NCBI GenBank assembly: GCA_016793685.1 | Contig: JAEULX010000023.1 | Span: forward strand, 1-7,773 | Source: Bradyrhizobiaceae bacterium | Lineage (GTDB): Bacteria > Pseudomonadota > Alphaproteobacteria > Rhizobiales > Xanthobacteraceae | Length of the DNA: 7,773 nucleotides | Direction: 5' to 3' | In this document: piece by piece, positions 1 through 4,734 of the stretch | Position numbering within the stretch: position 1 is the first letter of the stretch | Layout of the letters: each line of letters starts with the position of its first letter | Position numbers and translations under genes: made by a program | The notes under the pieces: model-generated | The model's input: the letters and a program-made list of their open reading frames with translations, nothing else | What the model was told of the DNA's origin: nothing | Databases searched by the model: none

Positions 1-700
1 ACAGGGCGCAGTCGACGATGTCGGCGCCCGCCTCGATCGCCTTGAGATAGCTCATCGAGGCCATGCCGCTGGTATAGTGGCAATGCACGTCGACGATCAC
101 GCCGAGCTCGGTCTTCAGCCGCTTGACGAGGTCATAGGCGACGTAGGGCGCGAGCAGCCCCGCCATGTCCTTGATGCAGACGGAATCGGCGCCGAGGTCG
201 ACGAGGTCCCTCGCCACCTGAACGAAGTTATCGACCGTGTGATAGGGGCTGATGGTGTAGACGATCGCCCCCTGCACATGCGCGCCCGCCCGCTTGGCCG
301 CACGCATGGCGACTTCGAGATTGCGCACGTCGTTGAGCGCGTCGAAAATCCGCATCACGCCGATGCCGTTGTCGACCGCCCGGGTGACGAACTCGGTCAC
401 GACGTCATCGGCATAGTGGTTGTAGCCGAGCACGTTCTGCCCGCGCAGCAGCATCTGCAGCGGGGTCTTCTTGACGTATTTCTTGAGGATGCGCAGGCGC
501 TCCCACGGATCCTCGTCGAGGAAGCGCAGGCACGCATCGAACGTCGCCCCGCCCCAGGCTTCGAGCGAGAAGTAGCCGATCTCGTCCATCTGCTCGAGGA
601 CGGGGATCATGTCGGACGTCCGCATCCGCGTTGCGGCGAGCGACTGATGGCCGTCGCGCAGAACGGTTTCGACGATTTTCACGGGTGGTTCGATCGCCAC
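1..700 (-). CDS. Biotin-dependent carboxyltransferase (pyruvate carboxylase subunit B / oxaloacetate decarboxylase alpha type), 3'-truncated by window edge
   Basis: This is the N-terminal 233 residues of a biotin-dependent carboxyltransferase, a TIM-barrel enzyme of the HMGL-like/PYC_OADA family that moves CO2 between carboxybiotin and pyruvate/oxaloacetate. Seen: LRDGHQS (residues 14-20, with the metal-binding Asp16), GQNVLGYNHY (87-96), FDALND (119-124), CIKDMAGLL (175-183, with the family's carbamylated metal-ligand Lys177) and DVHCHYTSG (204-212, with metal ligands His206 and His208). The start is GTG at 700: a good AAGGAG ribosome site lies at 713-708, 7 bases upstream, and the protein opens directly into the conserved first strand. 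The remaining barrel, the conserved domain and any biotinyl domain lie off the left edge, so I cannot tell PycB, OadA and transcarboxylase 5S apart. An FNR-type box lies 52 bases upstream. It is divergent from the enamidase gene. Family certain, exact reaction open. Confidence 0.92.
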   Translation of the reverse strand, partial: MAIEPPVKIVETVLRDGHQSLAATRMRTSDMIPVLEQMDEIGYFSLEAWGGATFDACLRFLDEDPWERLRILKKYVKKTPLQMLLRGQNVLGYNHYADDVVTEFVTRAVDNGIGVMRIFDALNDVRNLEVAMRAAKRAGAHVQGAIVYTISPYHTVDNFVQVARDLVDLGADSVCIKDMAGLLAPYVAYDLVKRLKTELGVIVDVHCHYTSGMASMSYLKAIEAGADIVDCAL

Positions 701-707
701 AGAAGAA

Positions 708-713
708 CTCCTT
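708..713 (-). promoter_or_regulatory. Ribosome binding site AAGGAG fixing a GTG start
   Basis: On the minus strand AAGGAG is followed by seven bases and then GTG at 700-698. There is no ATG near this position in the same frame, so this site decides the GTG start of the carboxyltransferase. Confidence 0.8.
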
Positions 714-746
714 GCGATTGCGTTGGCCCTTCAGATAGCAGTTCGC

Positions 747-865
747 GCCGTTTGATCGAAATCAAATCCCTATTAGACTGCCAAGTTCTCCAAAATTTCG
801 CTGAAAACGCCCACAAGTGAACACTTCTTCATCAAACGGCTTAGTCATTCGGCCCGCCGTTTAAT
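747..865. repeat. Three copies of GCCGTTTRAT, one inverted
   Basis: GCCGTTTGAT occurs at 747-756 on the plus strand and, as its exact reverse complement ATCAAACGGC, at 831-840. A third copy with one change (GCCGTTTAAT) is at 856-865. The second and third form an inverted pair with a 15-base spacer and a perfect 7-bp core (AAACGGC/GCCGTTT, 834-840 and 856-862). The first copy runs into the left half of the FNR-type box. This may be the binding site of a further regulator of the leftward gene; no protein is assigned. Confidence 0.45.
752..765. promoter_or_regulatory. Perfect FNR/FixK-type box (TTGAT-CGAA-ATCAA)
   Basis: The sequence matches the classical FNR consensus TTGAT-N4-ATCAA at all ten defined positions, and the palindrome extends one more base on each side (TTTGAT/ATCAAA, 751-766). 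FNR/FixK/Dnr proteins bind such boxes and switch genes with oxygen supply. It is centred about 58 bases upstream of the leftward GTG start. If the best nearby -10 candidate is TATCTG (737-732, minus strand), the box is centred near -33.5. That overlaps the -35 rather than sitting at the usual -41.5, so the sense of control (activation or repression) cannot be read from the sequence. A chance match is possible but unlikely in such GC-rich DNA. Confidence 0.6.
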
Positions 866-1055
866 CATGGTACGCAAATAATTCTTTCACAAAAGTCCGA
901 GCGGCGCGGCGCTAGGCGACCAGGCCGCGCGCCGCACGATCGGCCGCCTGCCGGCCGGACGCCCGGCAGCCGCCCGAAAGCGCTCCAGGACCCCAGGGCC
1001 GTCGTCTTGGTTGCACGACAGGCTGGAAAGCCGAAGATAAGGGGGCGCCGCCGCC

Positions 1056-1085
1056 TTGCCGCGCCGGCCATACTGTTTGTATACT
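1056..1085 (+). promoter_or_regulatory. Candidate sigma70 promoter for the enamidase gene (TTGCCG-N18-TATACT)
   Basis: TTGCCG at 1056-1061 (4 of 6 to the -35 consensus) is followed after 18 bases by TATACT at 1080-1085 (5 of 6 to the -10 consensus). It faces the enamidase gene. Transcription would start near 1092, giving a leader of roughly 115 bases. The -10 is embedded in a palindrome, which fits a repressed promoter. Judged by eye only. Confidence 0.45.
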
Positions 1086-1087
1086 AA
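1076..1087. promoter_or_regulatory. Palindrome TTTGTATACTAA over the -10, candidate operator
   Basis: Ten of twelve positions are symmetric around a perfect GTATAC core, and the element overlaps the proposed -10. MarR- and GntR-family repressors often bind AT-rich palindromes of this size at such positions. The obvious candidate binder is the MarR protein encoded at 2534-3037, but no second copy of the motif was found upstream of that gene, so the pairing is inference. Confidence 0.4.
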
Positions 1088-1197
1088 TGAAGCCCGCCTG
1101 ATCTGCGCCGCCGGCGCGGGACAAGGCACGCCGCCGTACCGGCGACGAATGCGAGTGTCCAAAGGGCCGACCGCCGCAACCGCCGCGATTGGCCGGT

Positions 1198-1202
1198 GGA
1201 GG
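1198..1202 (+). promoter_or_regulatory. Ribosome binding site GGAGG choosing ATG 1208
   Basis: GGAGG (within GGAGGGG) lies five bases before the ATG at 1208. It overlaps codons 1-3 of the frame opened by the alternative GTG at 1196, so it cannot serve that start and argues for the shorter protein. Confidence 0.75.
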
Positions 1203-1207
1203 GGAAG

Positions 1208-2404
1208 ATGGCTCACGATGCGCAAGCCGCGCCCGCCGGAACGACCAAGCTGGTCATCCGCAATATCGGTCTCGTTCTTTCGGGGCTGCTGGAGCGTCCG
1301 ATCCTCGACGCCGACACGATCGTCGCAGTCAACGGGCGGATCACGGCGGTCGGCCGCGCCAAGGATGTGGATACCGACGGCGCGACCTCGATCGTCGACG
1401 CGCACGGCGTCGCCGTCGCGCCCGGCCTGATCGACAGCCACGTTCATCCGGTCGCCGGCGACTGGACCCCGCGCCAGAGCCAGCTCAACTGGATCGACTC
1501 GTCGATGCATGGCGGCGTCACCACCATGGTTTCCGCCGGCGAAGTGCATATGCCCGGCCGCCCGCGCGATATCGTGGGCCTGAAGGCGATGGCGATCACC
1601 GCACAGCGGACCTACTCGTCGTTCCGCTCCGGCGGAGTGAAGCTGCACGCCGGCGCCCCGGTGATCGAGCAGGGCATGGTAGAAGACGATTTTCGCGATC
1701 TGGCCGAAGCCGGAGTGACGCTTCTCGGCGAGATCGGGCTCGGCGGCGTCAAGGACGGGCCGACCGGCCACAAGATGGTCGCCTGGGCGCGCAAATACGG
1801 CATCCAGAGCACGATCCACACCGGCGGGCCGTCGATTCCGGGCTCGGGCCTGATCGACAAGGACGTCGTGCTCGAATGCGACGCCGACGTGGTCGGCCAC
1901 ATCAACGGCGGGCACACGGCCCTGCCGAACGATCAAATCCGCTGCATCTGCGAGGGCTGCCGGCGCGGGCTCGAACTCGTGCACAACGGCAACGAACGGG
2001 CGGCGCTCTTCACCCTGCGCACCGCCCGCGAGCTGAACCAGCTCGACCGCGTCATCCTCGGCACGGACGGACCGGCCGGGTCCGGCGTCCAGCCGCTCGG
2101 CATCGTCCGCATGATCGCCATGCTCTCCTCGCTCGGAGACGTGCCGGCGGAGACCGCGTTTTGCTTCGCGACCGGCAACACCGCCCGGCTGCGCAAGCTC
2201 GATTGCGGCATCATCGAGCCCGGCCGCGCCGCCGATTTCGTGTTCATGGACCGCGCCCAGCACTCCGCGGGCAAGACGCTGCTCGAGAGCGTCGCGCTCG
2301 GCGACCTCCCCGGCATCGGCATGGTGGTGATCGACGGGGTCGTGCGCGCCGGCCGCAGCCGCAATACGCCGCCCGCCACCGCGATCCCCGAGCAGGTGCT
2401 CTGA
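1208..2404 (+). CDS. ena: Enamidase-like amidohydrolase (6-oxo-1,4,5,6-tetrahydronicotinate hydrolase homologue)
   Basis: This 398-residue protein belongs to the amidohydrolase superfamily and resembles enamidase of Eubacterium barkeri, which hydrolyses 1,4,5,6-tetrahydro-6-oxonicotinate to 2-formylglutarate and ammonia in nicotinate breakdown. Seen: a small N-terminal beta domain (about 14-70), then APGLIDSHVHP with metal ligands His78/His80, HGGVTTM (101-107), GEIGLGG with Glu175 at the bridging-ligand position, TIHTGG (His204), VGHINGG (His231), GTDGPAGSG with the catalytic Asp287, and a C-terminal GDLPGI...RSRNTPPA segment (365-390) that returns to the beta domain. TGGPSIPGS and RSRNTPPA closely match my recollection of enamidase, and the length is similar. 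ATG at 1208 is preferred because GGAGG (1198-1202) lies 5 bases upstream; the in-frame GTG at 1196 sits before that site. It stands alone on the plus strand between a divergent carboxyltransferase and a convergent MarR gene. Another cyclic-amide substrate is possible; membership of the family is firm. Confidence 0.82.
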   Translation: MAHDAQAAPAGTTKLVIRNIGLVLSGLLERPILDADTIVAVNGRITAVGRAKDVDTDGATSIVDAHGVAVAPGLIDSHVHPVAGDWTPRQSQLNWIDSSMHGGVTTMVSAGEVHMPGRPRDIVGLKAMAITAQRTYSSFRSGGVKLHAGAPVIEQGMVEDDFRDLAEAGVTLLGEIGLGGVKDGPTGHKMVAWARKYGIQSTIHTGGPSIPGSGLIDKDVVLECDADVVGHINGGHTALPNDQIRCICEGCRRGLELVHNGNERAALFTLRTARELNQLDRVILGTDGPAGSGVQPLGIVRMIAMLSSLGDVPAETAFCFATGNTARLRKLDCGIIEPGRAADFVFMDRAQHSAGKTLLESVALGDLPGIGMVVIDGVVRAGRSRNTPPATAIPEQVL

Positions 2405-2429
2405 CGGCCGTCGTGCGTGGTCGTACTTT

Positions 2430-2447
2430 AACGGGGCGATCCCCGTT
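2430..2447. terminator. Perfect hairpin after enamidase gene (AACGGGG/CCCCGTT)
   Basis: A 7-bp perfect stem with the four-base loop CGAT begins 26 bases after the enamidase stop. It is followed by only two T on the plus strand and no T run on the minus strand, so it is not a textbook intrinsic terminator. Its place between two convergent genes suggests a role in ending or stabilising transcripts from both sides. Confidence 0.45.
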
Positions 2448-2474
2448 CGCCGGAAAATGCTGCAAAATCCGGCG
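2448..2474. terminator. Second hairpin in the convergent gap (CGCCGG/CCGGCG)
   Basis: Directly abutting the first hairpin, a 6-bp perfect stem encloses a 15-base A-rich loop. It has no T run. With the preceding hairpin it may form a bidirectional termination region for the enamidase and marR transcripts; weak evidence on its own. Confidence 0.3.
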
Positions 2475-2533
2475 CGCCCACCGGGCAACGCGGCCAAGTC
2501 AGTCCGCCGTCAGCGGCTCCGCGCCCGGCCCGC

Positions 2534-3037
2534 TCACTTGATCTTGTCGAGCAGCCGCATCAGCGATTTGCGTTCGGACACGGTGAGCGGGCTCAGCGTC
2601 TCTTCGCTGATCGTCAGCGCAACCGCTGCCGCACGCCGGACCACGGCGCGGCCTTCATCGGTCAATGCGATGCGCAGCCGTCGCGCATCCGTGGGATCGG
2701 ATTTGCCGACGGTGAATCCGCGCGCCGTCAGTCTGTCGACCACGCCCTTGATCGTCGCCGCATCCATGGCCGTGTGCCGGCCGAGCAGGTTTTGCGAGAG
2801 CGGCCCCCGCTCGTTCAGCTTGGCGAGCGCGGCCCACTGGGTCGGCGTCAGATCCTCGATCATCCGCTCGGCAAAGATCATCGTATGGCGTTGATTGGCC
2901 TGGCGCATCAGAAACCCGACCTGTTCGTCCAGGCAATACTGAGCCGGCGGCTCCCGCCGGCGCGGTTTTTTGGCGGCTTCCGCCGCAACTGGCTTTTTCT
3001 TGCTGGTGCGACTGGGTTTCGCGTTCGGGCGGCGCAT
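2534..3037 (-). CDS. MarR-family transcriptional regulator (possibly NicR/BpsR-like)
   Basis: This 167-residue protein is a MarR winged-helix repressor, which acts as a dimer on palindromic DNA and lets go when a small aromatic ligand binds. Seen: a basic tail (1-30, 12 Lys/Arg, rich in Ala and Pro), a dimerisation helix (about 38-60), LTPTQWAALAKL (63-74), a recognition helix in TAMDAATIKGVVDRL (89-103), the wing with the family DxxDxRR pattern (Asp114, Asp117, Arg119, Arg120), and a C-terminal dimerisation helix to 167. The DEQVGFLMRQANQRH and MDAATIKGVVDRL stretches recall NicR of Pseudomonas putida and BpsR of Bordetella, which sense 6-hydroxynicotinate; this is from memory, not an alignment. 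It is convergent to the enamidase gene and downstream of livF on the same strand (213-base gap). ATG 3037 has only a distant ribosome site, and a short leader ORF ends four bases before it. MarR family is certain; ligand is inferred. Confidence 0.93.
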   Translation of the reverse strand: MRRPNAKPSRTSKKKPVAAEAAKKPRRREPPAQYCLDEQVGFLMRQANQRHTMIFAERMIEDLTPTQWAALAKLNERGPLSQNLLGRHTAMDAATIKGVVDRLTARGFTVGKSDPTDARRLRIALTDEGRAVVRRAAAVALTISEETLSPLTVSERKSLMRLLDKIK

Positions 3038-3041
3038 CGAA

Positions 3042-3083
3042 TCACGCGCCTTCCACGAGATCGGCTCGGATCGTCGTCGTCAT
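3042..3083 (-). CDS. Possible 13-residue leader ORF upstream of marR
   Basis: ATG at 3083 opens a short frame (MTTTIRADLVEGA) ending in TGA at 3044-3042, four bases before the marR ATG and in another frame. It has a strong ribosome site, GGGAAGG at 3098-3092, eight bases upstream, which is better than anything directly in front of marR (GGAAGG about 13 bases before the ATG). Translation of the leader could bring ribosomes to the marR start by coupling. It might also be chance, or a hint that the true N-terminus lies in this frame and a frameshift or sequence error separates the two. No family is recognised. Confidence 0.3.
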   Translation of the reverse strand: MTTTIRADLVEGA

Positions 3084-3250
3084 CGTAATCACCTTCCCGC
3101 TTATGGGGAGATCAAAAACGCATGCCGACCTGCGATAGTAGCACTGCGCAAACGGCCGCCACGCGAATCCGCCTTCCCTGTTCGCCCCGAAAAGGATTAG
3201 TCGCCTCGTAACAAATGAATCAAAGGTGATCTAATGATATATGAATAGCT

Positions 3251-3955
3251 TCATACCGCCAAATATGCATCGCGAATTTCCGGATTGGCGGCAAGTTCGG
3301 CCATTGTTCCGGCGTAGCGGACGCGTCCCTTCTCGATGATGACGGCGCGGTCGGAGATCAGACGCGCAAAGCGGAGGTTCTGCTCCGAAATCACGAGCGC
3401 GAGCCCCTCGCGCTTCATCGCAAGAATGGCGGCCGCCATCTGCTCGACGATCTTCGGCGCAAGCCCCTCGGACGGCTCGTCGAGCAGCACCAGCGCCGGG
3501 TTTCCCATGAGCGTACGAGCGATCGTCAGCATCTGCTGCTCGCCGCCCGACATGCGGTCGCCGAGGCGCTGCCGCATTTCGGCGAGGTTGGGGAAAAGCG
3601 CGAAAAGCTTGTCCGCCGTCCAGGTCGGCGCCCCGGCGCGCGGCGGCTGCCGGCCCACTTCGAGATTTTCGAGGACCGTGAGTTCGGTGAAGATGCGCCG
3701 GTCCTCGGGCACCCAGCCCAGGCCGCGCCGGGCGATTTCGTGCGTCCGCAACTTTGAGATGTCTTCGCCCTGGAACTCGATACCTCCGCTTCGGTCGGCG
3801 ACCAGACCGATGATCGAACGCAGGGTGGTCGACTTGCCCGCGCCGTTGCGGCCGAGCAGCGCAACGACCTCGCCGTCGCCGACGGTGAAGCTCACGTCGA
3901 AGAGAATTTGCGCCGGACCATAGCGCGCTTCGAGGTTGGAAACCGCGAGTTTCAT
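3251..3955 (-). CDS. livF: HAAT-family ABC transporter ATP-binding protein, LivF type
   Basis: This 234-residue ATPase is one of the two nucleotide-binding subunits of a branched-chain-amino-acid-type (HAAT) importer and acts on the inner face of the membrane with LivG and the fused permease. Seen: Walker A GRNGAGKST (35-43), VPEDRRIF (82-89), signature SGGEQ (136-140), Walker B LVLLDE (155-160) and the LivF-typical D-loop region EPSEGLAP. The switch position reads SEQN, with Gln where many ABC ATPases have His; LivF proteins regularly have EQN here, so this is not a defect. Length is the usual one for LivF. Its ATG overlaps the livG stop by four bases (ATGA), showing translational coupling. 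It is the last gene of the transporter operon; no clear terminator follows, so read-through into marR is possible. Confidence 0.95.
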   Translation of the reverse strand: MKLAVSNLEARYGPAQILFDVSFTVGDGEVVALLGRNGAGKSTTLRSIIGLVADRSGGIEFQGEDISKLRTHEIARRGLGWVPEDRRIFTELTVLENLEVGRQPPRAGAPTWTADKLFALFPNLAEMRQRLGDRMSGGEQQMLTIARTLMGNPALVLLDEPSEGLAPKIVEQMAAAILAMKREGLALVISEQNLRFARLISDRAVIIEKGRVRYAGTMAELAANPEIRDAYLAV

Positions 3956-4731
3956 CGTTCGTCGCCTTCGCGCCCGCCGGCGTCGTCAAACCCTTCGCCG
4001 AGATAGACGGCCCGCACCTTCGGGTCGGTACGCACCGCTTGCGGCGGACCCGACGCAATGAGCGCGCCGCGATCGAGCACCATCACGCGGTCGGAGTGTT
4101 CGAACACGACATCCATGTCATGCTCGGTGAAAAAGACGCCGATCGTCCGGTCGCGCGCAATGCGCGTGGTGAGCGCCATCAGGTCGACGCGTTCTTTCGG
4201 CGCCATGCCGGCGGTCGGCTCGTCGAGCAGCAGGAGCTTGGGGTCATTGGCGAGCGCGACCGCGAGTTCGAGGCGCTTGAGATCGCCGTAGGCGAGTTCG
4301 CCGCAGGCCCTCCCGGCCTGCGCTTTCAGCCCCAGGAGATCGAGCAGGCGCTCGGCCTCGTCGCGCGCCATCGCGCCGGCGAACTTGTAGCATGTCGAGA
4401 GCTGCCGCCGATGCGACAGCAGCGCGACCTGCACGTTTTCGGCGACCGTCATGGAGGAGAAGGTGGCGGTGATCTGGAAGGTGCGGCCGACGCCGCGTCG
4501 CCACACCGCGCGCGGAGGCAGGCCCGTGGTCGGCTGCCCGAAAATCCGGATGACGCCGTCGTCGACCGGAATCTGCCCCATGATCATGTTGAAGCAGGTG
4601 CTCTTGCCGGCGCCGTTCGGCCCGATCAGCGCGACGATCTCGCCGGGCTGCACCGCGAAACTGACCCCGCGCACGGCGGCCACGCCGCCGTAGGACTTGG
4701 CAATGCCCTGCACTTCGAGCGCCGCAGCCAT
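3952..4731 (-). CDS. livG: HAAT-family ABC transporter ATP-binding protein, LivG type
   Basis: This 259-residue ATPase is the second nucleotide-binding subunit of the importer. Seen: Walker A GPNGAGKST (37-45), Q-loop RTFQ (Gln86), a signature reading LAYGD (146-150) in place of LSGGQ, as is usual for LivG, Walker B LLLLDE (166-171), TAGMAP D-loop region (173-178) and a switch His204 in TEHDMDVVF. The C-terminal tail after about residue 243 (GEGFDDAGGREGDER) is charged and slightly longer than the usual LivG ending. ATG 4731 follows the permease stop by three bases, with AAGG eight bases upstream. The stop overlaps the livF start. The transported substrate cannot be deduced from the ATPase. 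Confidence 0.95.
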   Translation of the reverse strand: MAAALEVQGIAKSYGGVAAVRGVSFAVQPGEIVALIGPNGAGKSTCFNMIMGQIPVDDGVIRIFGQPTTGLPPRAVWRRGVGRTFQITATFSSMTVAENVQVALLSHRRQLSTCYKFAGAMARDEAERLLDLLGLKAQAGRACGELAYGDLKRLELAVALANDPKLLLLDEPTAGMAPKERVDLMALTTRIARDRTIGVFFTEHDMDVVFEHSDRVMVLDRGALIASGPPQAVRTDPKVRAVYLGEGFDDAGGREGDER

Positions 4732-4734
4732 CGC

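Larger units (their letters stand above)
701..1207. other. Divergent intergenic region between carboxyltransferase and enamidase genes
   Basis: These 507 bases contain no reading frame that I believe is a gene. The left part (about 720-900) is clearly AT-richer than the surroundings and carries an FNR-type box and three copies of GCCGTTTRAT, which is what a promoter region for the leftward gene should look like. The middle part (about 900-1050) is GC-rich and holds only chance-looking GC hairpins (7-bp stems at 904-930 and 948-969) without a T run. The right part (1056-1207) carries a sigma70-like promoter, a GTATAC palindrome and the enamidase ribosome site. Confidence 0.7.

Noticed and set aside
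77..820. A 247-codon open frame on the plus strand.
   Set aside because: It is antisense to the carboxyltransferase gene, whose reading frame carries all family motifs; the plus-strand protein shows only low-complexity D/V/H/R sequence.
948..969. GC-rich hairpin CTGCCGG/CCGGCAG in the divergent intergenic region (and a similar one at 904-930).
   Set aside because: No T run, no transcript known to end there, and such stems are frequent by chance in DNA of this composition.
1196..1207. GTG at 1196 as a four-codon longer enamidase start.
   Set aside because: The GGAGG ribosome site overlaps these codons and is ideally placed for ATG 1208, so the shorter start is preferred.
887..2497. A 536-codon open frame on the minus strand.
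   Set aside because: It is the antisense shadow of the enamidase gene in high-GC DNA, with Arg/Ala/Gly/Asp-rich sequence and no recognisable motif.
1189..2541. A 450-codon plus-strand frame overlapping the enamidase gene.
   Set aside because: It is a +1-type shadow of the enamidase frame, extremely Arg-rich, and lacks any domain.
3240..3255. Palindrome TATGAA-TAGC-TTCATA overlapping the livF stop codon.
   Set aside because: A 6-bp stem in locally AT-rich DNA with no T run; part of it is codons of livF. I could not separate it from chance.
3251..3955. Gln in place of the switch His in the LivF ATPase as a possible inactive site.
   Set aside because: LivF proteins normally read EQN at this position, so it is a family feature and not a lesion.
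3952..4731. LivG signature LAYGD instead of LSGGQ as a possible degenerate site.
   Set aside because: A Tyr in the signature motif is typical of LivG, and Walker A, Walker B and the switch His are intact.
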